Shown: in pieces, positions 58,137-64,000 of the stretch | Position numbering within the stretch: the stretch's first letter is position 1 | Layout: the number at the start of each line of letters is the position of its first letter | NCBI GenBank assembly: GCA_015061915.1 | Contig: SUVR01000005.1 | Location: 1-64,000 of the forward strand | DNA length: 64,000 bases | From: Lentisphaerota bacterium | GTDB taxonomy: Bacteria; Verrucomicrobiota; Lentisphaeria; Victivallales; UBA1829 | Reading direction: 5' to 3' | Notes under the pieces: generated by a model | Database searches by the model: none | Told to the model about the DNA's origin: nothing | What the model saw: the letters and a program-made list of their open reading frames with translations, nothing else | Program-made: the position numbers and the translations under genes

Positions 58137-58161
58137 TCCTGAACCGGAACGCTTAACCGGA

Positions 58162-58199
58162 AACGCCTCCATCCAATCGGGTGGGGGCGTTTTCTTTTG
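58162..58199 (+). terminator. Rho-independent terminator of the giant gene
   Basis: AACGCCTCCATCC pairs with GGGTGGGGGCGTT around a short AATC loop and is followed by a T-rich stretch (TTTTCTTTT). It begins 25 bases after the stop codon. Confidence 0.85.
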
Positions 58200-58200
58200 C

Positions 58201-58228
58201 TTGTATTTTTGAAAATCGCCTCTATATT
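58201..58228 (+). promoter_or_regulatory. Possible promoter of Sel1-repeat gene
   Basis: TTGTAT (58201-58206), a 16-base gap and TATATT (58223-58228) lie between the giant-gene terminator and the Sel1 gene. The -35 match is weak. Confidence 0.35.
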
Positions 58229-58249
58229 AGGGAAAAGAAAGGAACGACC

Positions 58250-58576
58250 ATGAAAAAAATCTTTGTTTTTCTGCTTTTTCTTCCGTTGGCGGTATTTTGT
58301 ACCGGGATGTATTCGTTTCAGGAGGCACAAAGAGGTGCGGAGCAGGGCAGTATGCCCCACCAGTATGTGCTGGCGGAATATTATGCAAAGGGAACCGGCG
58401 GTGTGACGCCGGATCTTGCAAAGGCGGCGGAGTGGTACAAAAAATCGGCAGAGCAGGGCTATGCGCTGGCACAGTATGAGTATGCCGTCTTTCTGGAAAC
58501 GGGCAGGGGCGCGGCGGAAGCCGGTGTGCCGGAAGCGCAGAATTTCCTGGATATCTCAAGAAAGATCGGGCTGTGA
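58250..58576 (+). CDS. Small secreted Sel1-repeat protein
   Basis: 108 residues. A signal peptide is visible (MKK, then a hydrophobic run FVFLLFLPLAVF), with probable cleavage near residues 16-20. C17 is present, but AVFC is a poor lipobox, so a periplasmic or secreted form is more likely than a lipoprotein. Two Sel1/TPR-like helical repeats follow: AQRGAEQGSMPHQYVLAEYYAKGTGGV..., then AAEWYKKSAEQGYALAQYEYAVFLETGRG, which usually bind other proteins. The start at 58250 is chosen because AAAGGAA precedes it and it begins the signal peptide; the frame is open upstream to 58181, but that part overlaps the terminator. It converges on the SDR gene with 6 bases between stops. A link to the giant protein is only positional. 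Confidence 0.75.
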   Translation: MKKIFVFLLFLPLAVFCTGMYSFQEAQRGAEQGSMPHQYVLAEYYAKGTGGVTPDLAKAAEWYKKSAEQGYALAQYEYAVFLETGRGAAEAGVPEAQNFLDISRKIGL

Positions 58577-58582
58577 CCCGTT

Positions 58583-59338
58583 TTATACAATGGTGTAACC
58601 GCCATCTGCCATAAGGGTCGTTCCGCAGAGATAATCCGATTCCGGACCGGCGAGGAACCGCACCACATTGGCGATCTCCTCCGGCTTTCCGAAGCGTCCC
58701 ATGGGCTGAAGGGCGAGGAAGGATGCCATACCTTTGGCTTCATCGCCGGTGTCCCGTGCGCCGTCGTGCAGTCCGGGGGTATCGGTGGTGCCGGGGGCGA
58801 CCGCATTGACCTTGATCCCGTGGGGGAGCAGGGCGATTGCTGCGGCACGGGTCATGGAGGAGACTGCACCCTTGCTGGCGTGGTATGCCAGATAACCGGG
58901 GGAACCGACAACCGCAAAGGTGGAGGAGAAGTTCACAAACGCCCCTTTGATCCCGTGGTCGATCATGTACTGTGCGCCATCCCGGAGAAAGAGGAATGTG
59001 CCGGTCAGGTTGATGTTCATGACCCGTTCAAACTCGGCGGTGGTGGTCTCCAGAAGCGGCTTGTTCAGCTGGGACGCAGCATCATTGACGATGATGTCGA
59101 TCCGTCCCGTTTTCTGATCGGCGAACGCAAGAACCGCACGGACCTCTTCCTCCCGCCCCACATCGCAGGGATGGAAGAAGACATGGTCCAGTTCAGCTGC
59201 CAGTTTTTCGCCGTTTTCCGCATCACGATCGGCAATGATGACAGTGGCGCCGTCTGCGGCAAAACGCCGGACGATCGCCTCGCCGATCCCTTTTGCGCCG
59301 CCGGTCACGATGGCGGTCTTACCGGTCAGATCCGTCAT
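58583..59338 (-). CDS. SDR family oxidoreductase
   Basis: 251 residues, a classical short-chain dehydrogenase/reductase of cytoplasmic NAD(P)-dependent type. The cofactor motif TGGAKGIG is at 12-19, and D38/D40 after the second strand suggests NAD preference. The usual NNAG is changed to NDAA (85-88). The catalytic set is N110, S139, Y152 and K156 (YHASK), and PG (181-182) follows the sixth strand. The substrate is unknown; glucose dehydrogenase-like and 3-oxoacyl-reductase-like members look alike at this level. Its ATG overlaps the esterase stop codon by 4 bases (ATGA), so it is translationally coupled as the last gene of the aroK-aroC-esterase-SDR operon. Confidence 0.9.
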   Translation of the reverse strand: MTDLTGKTAIVTGGAKGIGEAIVRRFAADGATVIIADRDAENGEKLAAELDHVFFHPCDVGREEEVRAVLAFADQKTGRIDIIVNDAASQLNKPLLETTTAEFERVMNINLTGTFLFLRDGAQYMIDHGIKGAFVNFSSTFAVVGSPGYLAYHASKGAVSSMTRAAAIALLPHGIKVNAVAPGTTDTPGLHDGARDTGDEAKGMASFLALQPMGRFGKPEEIANVVRFLAGPESDYLCGTTLMADGGYTIV

Positions 59339-60186
59339 ACTTCGATCGGCTCCTTCCGGTACTGATTTTCCAATCGGAGCTGTCTGCCGTAGTCATACTT
59401 TTCCAGAATTTCCGCTTCTCTGCCGTCCCGCATTTCCCATTCCTGCGTGATGAAGGATACAGCAAGGGAAGTCCATTTCCCCACATCCTCCGTTCCGAGA
59501 CCGAGGAGCATACCGTGGTCGCCGTGGGGGAAGATATGCAGTTCGCAGGGGCGTTTTGTCTTTGCCATAGCATCAGCAAACTCCAGCGCATTGCGGTAGT
59601 TTACGGTGGTGTCGGTGAATGTATGCCAGACAAATGCAGGCGGGGTATCGGGTCCGACCTGATTGGAGAGCGTGCAGAGGTCCATCAGATCTTCCGGCAG
59701 TTCCGGTCCCAGCAAATTGACCGCCGAGCCGGGGTGACTGGAGACTTTGCCCATACTGGTGACGGCATAGCTGAGGATCAGGGCATCCGGGATCGGGTCG
59801 ATGGAGTCGATCTCATCGCCCACGGCATCCGGGATCATATCTGTGATCGTGCCGAGGCAGGCGGTCAGGTGTCCGCCGGCAGAGCCTCCGCACGCGGCGA
59901 TCCGGTCCGGGATCACGCCCCATGCTTCGGCGTTGTGACGGATCAGGCGCATTGCACGGATCGCATCCTGCTGCGGTTCGGGGAAACGGTGGGGCGCCAC
60001 CCGGTATTGCAGAACGAAGGCATGGAAGCCAAGTTCGTTGAACCGGCGGGCAATGGGTTCACCTTCGGACCGTTCGCAGACGCAGCCGTAGCCGCCGCCG
60101 GGGATCACCAGGATCGCCGGATGTCTGCCTTCCAGAAGATAGGGTGTCAGATAAGATTCCTCGCTGAGCAGGGGGATATTATTCAT
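59335..60186 (-). CDS. Alpha/beta hydrolase, acetyl-xylan-esterase/lipase-like
   Basis: 283 residues with the fold of BD-FAE/hormone-sensitive-lipase-type esterases. The oxyanion motif PGGGYG is at 29-34, nucleophile S102 lies in GGSAGG, the acid is probably D192 (TFTDTTV), and the base is H224 in HGDHG. There is no signal peptide, so it would act on imported, acetylated sugars or other small esters. The family includes acetyl xylan esterases of the polysaccharide-degrading bacteria. It lies 27 bases after aroC and overlaps the SDR start by 4 bases. Combination with two aro genes in one operon is unusual. Confidence 0.88.
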   Translation of the reverse strand: MNNIPLLSEESYLTPYLLEGRHPAILVIPGGGYGCVCERSEGEPIARRFNELGFHAFVLQYRVAPHRFPEPQQDAIRAMRLIRHNAEAWGVIPDRIAACGGSAGGHLTACLGTITDMIPDAVGDEIDSIDPIPDALILSYAVTSMGKVSSHPGSAVNLLGPELPEDLMDLCTLSNQVGPDTPPAFVWHTFTDTTVNYRNALEFADAMAKTKRPCELHIFPHGDHGMLLGLGTEDVGKWTSLAVSFITQEWEMRDGREAEILEKYDYGRQLRLENQYRKEPIEV

Positions 60187-60213
60187 AATGTTGGTCTTTC
60201 TATGTTGTTCGAT

Positions 60214-61278
60214 TTAATCGAGTTTTGATGTTTTTGCACGGAGCAGCAGGTCCGCCGCCACGATCGCCGCCATGGCTTCCACCACGGGAACGATGCGGGG
60301 TATAAGACAGGGATCGTGTCTGCCTTTGATCACAAGGCTGGTTGCGTTCCCCGTGGCTTTTTCGATGGTCTGCTGTTCTTTATAGATGGAGGGCGTGGGC
60401 TTGACCGCCACACGGAACGTGACTTTATCTCCGTTGCTGATGCCGCCGAGGATGCCGCCTGCGTTATTCGTTGCAAAGCCTTCCGGCGTAATGGGATCGT
60501 TGTTTTCACTGCCCCGTTTTTCTGCAGCGCTGAACCCGGAACCGATCTCCAGCCCCTTGACCCCGCCGATGGAGAATATGGCGTGCGCCAGAAGGGCATC
60601 GAACTTGTCGAACACCGGTTCGCCAAGACCGGCGGGAAGCCCGGTGATCTCCGCATAAACCGTGCCGCCGATGCTGTCCAGATCCTTCGCAGCGCTTTCG
60701 ATGACCGCCGCCATAGCATCCGCAGCGGACGGATCGCCGCAACGGACCGGATTTTGTTCCACGGTGGACCAGTCGATCTTGTTGATGTCGCCGGATACAT
60801 TGCCGATACTTGCGGCACACGCCCGGACATCCACCCCGTAATGTTTCAACAGCAGTTTCGCCACGGCTCCCGCCGCAACCCGGCTGGCGGTCTCTCTGCC
60901 GGAGGATCTGCCGCCGCCCCGGTAGTCCCGGAAGCCGAATTTCTGATCAAAAGTGATGTCCGCGTGACCGGGGCGGTAAGTCGCAGCGATCCGGGAATAA
61001 TCGGCGGAGTGCTGGTCAGCGTTCCGGATGAGCATAGCAAGGGGCGTGCCGGTTGTCTTGCCCTCAAAAACGCCGGAGAGGATCTCAATTTTATCCGCTT
61101 CTTTCCGGGCGGTGGTCGCTGCCGACTGACCGGGTCTGCGCCGGTCCATTTCGCTCTGGATGAAATCCGGATCCATCGTCAGCCCCGCCGGAAGACCGTC
61201 AATGGTCACGCCCAGCGCAGGTCCGTGGGATTCCCCGAAGGTGGTGATCGCAAAAAGAGTTCCGAAAGTGTTGTTCAT
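60214..61278 (-). CDS. aroC: Chorismate synthase
   Basis: 354 residues. Converts 5-enolpyruvylshikimate-3-phosphate to chorismate using reduced FMN, the last step of the shikimate pathway, in the cytoplasm. The signatures are GESHG (15-19), the central RGGGRSSGRETASRVAAGAVAK segment, and RHDPCLIPRIVPVVEAM near the C-terminus. ATG at 61278 is chosen since AAAGGA lies 9 bases upstream. An in-frame TTG at 61287 directly touches that ribosome site and is unlikely. The start is only 2 bases after the aroK stop codon, so the two genes are coupled. Confidence 0.97.
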   Translation of the reverse strand: MNNTFGTLFAITTFGESHGPALGVTIDGLPAGLTMDPDFIQSEMDRRRPGQSAATTARKEADKIEILSGVFEGKTTGTPLAMLIRNADQHSADYSRIAATYRPGHADITFDQKFGFRDYRGGGRSSGRETASRVAAGAVAKLLLKHYGVDVRACAASIGNVSGDINKIDWSTVEQNPVRCGDPSAADAMAAVIESAAKDLDSIGGTVYAEITGLPAGLGEPVFDKFDALLAHAIFSIGGVKGLEIGSGFSAAEKRGSENNDPITPEGFATNNAGGILGGISNGDKVTFRVAVKPTPSIYKEQQTIEKATGNATSLVIKGRHDPCLIPRIVPVVEAMAAIVAADLLLRAKTSKLD

Positions 61279-61280
61279 AT

Positions 61281-61820
61281 TCAGCAATCCTTTGTTTGGG
61301 ATTTTTTATATGCGTTCAGGATCTTCCGTGCCGTATCTTCCGGTGTTGGTCCGGCGGAAACGGAAGCGGCGGCAAACTGACGGAAGAGCCGTCTGCGTTC
61401 TGTATTGGATTCACAGAATGTACGGAACGGATTTTTCTTTTCCTGCAGAAACGGGGGCAAACCTTCCGCTTCGATCCGTTCATACGCCGTGCGGTTGGTG
61501 ATGTTCAGTGCGCAGAGAAAACCCAATAGCTTCCGTTCTTTTGCTTTGACATACGGATTGGAAAGAGCGCCGCCGCCCAGTGCAAAAACACCCTGTTTCC
61601 CCGCCAGCGTGCGGATCGCTTCCGCTTCCAGTTGACGGAACGCATCGCTGCCGAGTGTGCGGAAGATCTCCCGGACGGAAAGAGATGTGTTGTGCTGTTT
61701 GTTGTAAAGATCCTGCAGAATATCGTCTGTATCTGCAAAGGGCAGATCCAGTTTTTTTGCCAGAGCTTTCCCGGCAGATGTCTTGCCGGCGTGTTTGATT
61801 CCGCAGAGCGTGATTTTCAT
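61281..61820 (-). CDS. aroK: Shikimate kinase
   Basis: 179 residues, normal for AroK/AroL. Phosphorylates shikimate with ATP. The P-loop is GIKHAGKT (7-14), slightly unusual since most relatives read GxxGxGK[ST]. The shikimate-binding aspartate lies in ADTDD (29-33), arginines R54 and R62 are in place, and the GGG motif is at 82-84 (ALGGGAL). ATG at 61820 is preceded by AAAGGA and lies about 18 bases after the predicted transcript start. The frame is open upstream to 62027, but that part covers the divergent promoters and is not used. It leads the operon aroK-aroC-esterase-SDR. Confidence 0.93.
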   Translation of the reverse strand: MKITLCGIKHAGKTSAGKALAKKLDLPFADTDDILQDLYNKQHNTSLSVREIFRTLGSDAFRQLEAEAIRTLAGKQGVFALGGGALSNPYVKAKERKLLGFLCALNITNRTAYERIEAEGLPPFLQEKKNPFRTFCESNTERRRLFRQFAAASVSAGPTPEDTARKILNAYKKSQTKDC

Positions 61821-61844
61821 AGTTGTTTTCCTTTCCGGTGGAAA

Positions 61845-61872
61845 ACTATAGCACGCGCACGCAAAATTACAA
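61845..61872 (-). promoter_or_regulatory. Promoter of aroK operon
   Basis: On the minus strand TTGTAA (61872-61867), a 16-base spacer and TATAGT (61850-61845) are preceded by TGC, giving an extended -10. The start point would be near 61838, about 18 bases before ATG. Confidence 0.6.
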
Positions 61873-61891
61873 GAAAATGTGTGCGTTTTTC

Positions 61892-61919
61892 TTGAAAAAG
61901 TGCAGCATTGTGGTACAGT
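61892..61919 (+). promoter_or_regulatory. Promoter of GH-like gene
   Basis: TTGAAA (61892-61897), a 16-base spacer and TACAGT (61914-61919) with TGG just before it form an extended -10 promoter. It is back to back with the aroK promoter, about 20 bases away. Confidence 0.5.
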
Positions 61920-61974
61920 AAGTGGATCGATCGGACAGAAAAGAAATGATTTTTCAACCGGAAAGGATATGGCA

Positions 61975-63540
61975 ATGAGTGGCGTTTTTATCAATTCGGA
62001 TGCGTGGAACTTCTGGACGGATTCCAAGTGTATTGAGACCGATCCCGCAAAAGCGATCCGGGACGATGTGGATTTTTATGCCGATGCCGGCGGCGTGGAA
62101 GCCGTCTTTTACAATATGAACTTCTCCCGTTCCTTCCTCAATACCAAGGTCGGGACTCCCATCTGGAAAGATTGTACTTTCGATGCAGATGGCAATCTCC
62201 GTCTTCGCGGTTTCCCCCTGAAAAAGGCGGACAGCGATAACTACGGCCCTATGGTGAGACGGGCAAAATTTATGCACGAAAATATGCCGGATTTTATGCA
62301 GTACCGCTATGATTACTGCCACAAAAAAGGCATCGAAATGTGGCACAGTATGCGGATGAACGATGTTCACCACTCCGAGTTGGGTGGTGAATTCAAGCCC
62401 CAGCACTGCGACCTCTGGCTGGATCATAAGGAAATGCTCCGTGCGTGGTATCGTCACACCTGGCGTGGATACTGGATCGATAACGGGTTCGACTACGGCA
62501 GACGGGATGTGTATGAGTATCACCTCAATCTCGCACGGGAATATCTGCTGGACTATGAATCAGACGGCATCGAACTGGACTGGATGCGTGCCATGCCTGT
62601 CTTCAAGCCCGGTTATGATGAGTTGAACACGGAGATCCTCACCAACTTTGTGCGGGATGTGAAAGCCGCCGCCCTCGAAGCCGAAAAGAAATGGGGACAT
62701 CGGGTCCGGATCGCCGCCCGTACCCCTTATCAGCCCCAAGAAGCATACGCACTGGGGATGGATGTGGGCACGTGGGCGGCGGAAGGCTTGATCGATGTGC
62801 TGATCCCCAGTCCCAACGGTCTCTGTATGGAACAGGATGCCCAGCTCAAACTCTGGCGCGCCATCGCTCCGAACCTGATCCTGGCGCCCTGCGTGGATTA
62901 TGTGGTGGTCTCCAATCGGGAAAACTTCTCACGACAGGCGTTTACGAAAGAGATCGACTGCGGTATGATCTCCACCTACTACGCACAGGGCGCCGATACG
63001 ATCTATTTCTACAATCATTTCCCCCGGCACGAACACGATACCGAACCCCGGATCCGGGAGATCTTCCCCGCCGCTGCCGATCGGGAAAAAGCCGCTTCCC
63101 TGCCGCGGCGTCATGTGATCACCGCTCACGACAGCTGCGTGGAAGGGCTGTACAATGCTCCCTGTTTCCCCGCAAAAATCTGGGAAAAATGCAGCGATGG
63201 CGGCGTCCGGATCCATGCCGGAGAACGGACTGCCGGAAGAAAAGGCGTGATCCTCATCGGGTCCAGCGTGCCGCTGAATGTGAACGTGCTGTTGAATACC
63301 GTGTACTGTGATCCCGTGACAGATTTTGACTTGCCGCAGAATTTCAAAAAAGGCGGAAACGGAACGCAGCACGGGTCCTTCTGGGTCGTTTCCGGAAATG
63401 TGCCGGAGATCTTCTGGACCTGTGTGGAGATTCCGCCGCAGGCGCTGCATGACGGCTGGAATAACGTGGAACTGTATAACCATGATTCCCATATCATCGA
63501 ATCAAAAGAAATCCTCTGGATGGAGTTGAACCTTGCCTGA
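61975..63540 (+). CDS. Glycoside-hydrolase-like (beta/alpha)8-barrel protein, cytoplasmic
   Basis: 521 residues without a signal peptide. The first two-thirds look like a glycosidase barrel of the 'putative glycoside hydrolase / family 10-like' group: strands with AVFYNMNFSRS, YCHKKGIEMWHSMRMND, and DGIELDWMR, in which E200 and D202 are at the place of barrel catalytic acids, then RIAARTPYQP and DVLIPSP. The last third is beta-rich and probably an accessory sandwich. The reaction and substrate are not known. ATG at 61975 is preferred over ATG at 61969, since GAAAGGA (61961-61967) is 7 bases before the former and only 1 before the latter. The gene overlaps the next frame by 8 bases. Confidence 0.75.
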   Translation: MSGVFINSDAWNFWTDSKCIETDPAKAIRDDVDFYADAGGVEAVFYNMNFSRSFLNTKVGTPIWKDCTFDADGNLRLRGFPLKKADSDNYGPMVRRAKFMHENMPDFMQYRYDYCHKKGIEMWHSMRMNDVHHSELGGEFKPQHCDLWLDHKEMLRAWYRHTWRGYWIDNGFDYGRRDVYEYHLNLAREYLLDYESDGIELDWMRAMPVFKPGYDELNTEILTNFVRDVKAAALEAEKKWGHRVRIAARTPYQPQEAYALGMDVGTWAAEGLIDVLIPSPNGLCMEQDAQLKLWRAIAPNLILAPCVDYVVVSNRENFSRQAFTKEIDCGMISTYYAQGADTIYFYNHFPRHEHDTEPRIREIFPAAADREKAASLPRRHVITAHDSCVEGLYNAPCFPAKIWEKCSDGGVRIHAGERTAGRKGVILIGSSVPLNVNVLLNTVYCDPVTDFDLPQNFKKGGNGTQHGSFWVVSGNVPEIFWTCVEIPPQALHDGWNNVELYNHDSHIIESKEILWMELNLA

Positions 63541-63958
63541 AAGAATGTTCAAAGAAATGGAGCAGGGCGGCACACTGGGGCTGATCGGCGTCGGTAAGTT
63601 CGGCTTGGAACTGAAAAAGATGGCAGAGCAGTACGGCTTGCGTACCCTGTTATGCGATCCTCCGCGCAGCATCAGCGATGCCGAAGATTTGAACGATGCC
63701 CTGCACGTGGACTGGGGAAACGGTATGGGCGGTTGCGATTTTTCACAGGTCGAAACCGAAACTTTCGTCCCCGTCAGCGAGATCTGCAGATACGCCGATG
63801 TCATTGCCGTTCAGGTTCCGCTGAATGACTCAACAAAAGATATGATCGACTCCGGCTTCATGGCAGCCTGTCGGAAGGATGCGATAATCTGGATCTTTTC
63901 CGATCCAGCCGTCGTACAGAACCATCTCCGGCAGGATCCGCGGATCCGCTTCGCCTGA
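63533..63958 (+). CDS. Truncated D-2-hydroxyacid dehydrogenase NAD-binding domain, PdxB-like
   Basis: 141 residues resembling only the Rossmann half of the D-isomer 2-hydroxyacid dehydrogenases, closest in wording to erythronate-4-phosphate dehydrogenase: GTLGLIGVGKFG with GxGxxG, then YGLRTLLCDPPRS, then VPVSEICRYADVIAVQVPLND. The substrate-binding N-terminal domain (about 100 residues) and everything after the sixth strand, including the catalytic Arg and Glu/His part, are missing. TTG at 63533 is 7 bases after GGAG and overlaps the preceding gene's stop; ATG at 63545 is the alternative. It is either a decayed gene copy or a small stand-alone NAD-binding protein. The 42 bases after it to the window end hold nothing recognisable. 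Confidence 0.5.
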   Translation: MPERMFKEMEQGGTLGLIGVGKFGLELKKMAEQYGLRTLLCDPPRSISDAEDLNDALHVDWGNGMGGCDFSQVETETFVPVSEICRYADVIAVQVPLNDSTKDMIDSGFMAACRKDAIIWIFSDPAVVQNHLRQDPRIRFA

Positions 63959-64000
63959 TCAGAGCCCGTGACGGACGGCGGTCCCGGACGCATCTGCGCA

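Noticed and set aside
36021-57644. Periodic direct repeats as a possible CRISPR or DNA satellite
   Set aside because: Units are multiples of three, in frame, and differ mainly in a protein-conserving way. There are no short identical repeats with unique spacers.
35952-58172. 7,406-codon open frame on the minus strand, plus others of 2,825, 1,601, 1,515, 947 and 837 codons opposite the giant gene
   Set aside because: They run exactly in codon register with the giant gene and contain no recognisable domain. Their openness follows from missing TTA, CTA and TCA codons in the sense frame. They end wherever one of those codons appears.
58250-58302. Sel1 protein as a lipoprotein
   Set aside because: The cysteine at residue 17 is preceded by A-V-F, a poor match to the lipobox, so plain signal-peptidase I cleavage seems more likely.
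60316-61380. 354-codon plus-strand frame over aroC
   Set aside because: Antisense shadow of aroC, whose signatures are complete.
61281-62027. Longer aroK starting at 62027
   Set aside because: The extra N-terminal part covers the divergent promoters and lacks kinase features; the P-loop begins at residue 7 from ATG 61820, as is normal for shikimate kinases.

Overview
The window looks like chromosome from a Gram-negative, moderately GC-rich member of the PVC group, most likely Lentisphaerota (Victivallis-like). This is inferred from the LEPR-XLL-type N-terminus plus DUF4347 domain on a giant repetitive surface protein, the sugar-degradation genes (GH2 hydrolase, Gfo/Idh/MocA oxidoreductase, amidohydrolase, GH-like barrel protein, xylan-esterase-like hydrolase) and the housekeeping genes. 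No rRNA, tRNA, CRISPR array, insertion sequence or phage gene was seen.

Left flank (1-9113). A cytoplasmic GH2 glycosidase (141-2384) is preceded by stacked inverted repeats that look like operators. It converges on a minus-strand operon read right to left: Gfo/Idh/MocA oxidoreductase, stand-alone 5'-3' exonuclease ending in a beta-clamp motif, and NAD(P)H:quinone oxidoreductase. Upstream of that operon a minus-strand amidohydrolase ends in a very elaborate terminator (5478-5643) that folds as a 4-way junction. Divergent from it runs aroQ (promoter placed so that its mRNA is probably leaderless), then accB-accC, ending in a clear terminator.

Centre (9114-58199). An AT-rich control region with a good sigma70-type promoter drives one uninterrupted 48.5-kb gene encoding a 16,183-residue protein. 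Its order is: LEPR-XLL-like motif, acidic Ala/Asp/Glu linker, DUF4347 (caspase/CHAT-like His and Cys present), Pmp-type GGAIY/FxxN beta-helix repeats, then a series of long modules. Each of the last four modules is built in the same way: SLREA-like start, short beta-helix, DQLGN...GAY block, a 'GWR' sandwich-like block, an array of NLTLSG repeats, an NSTIAGN helix and a closing TDQLGN...IIG block. The protein therefore resembles several complete adhesins joined head to tail. Recent duplications (981-bp and 225-bp units) are visible. The C-terminus is a short charged non-repeat tail, with no beta-barrel, LPXTG or RTX signal. From 35,955 to its end the gene contains no TTA, CTA or TCA codon, and this is why a 22-kb open frame exists on the other strand.

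Right flank (58200-64000). A small Sel1-repeat secreted protein follows the giant gene. It converges on a minus-strand operon aroK-aroC-esterase-SDR with very short spacings. Divergent from aroK is a GH-like barrel protein followed by an overlapping, doubly truncated PdxB-like NAD-binding fragment. aroQ, aroK and aroC together give three shikimate-pathway enzymes in the window, in two separate loci.
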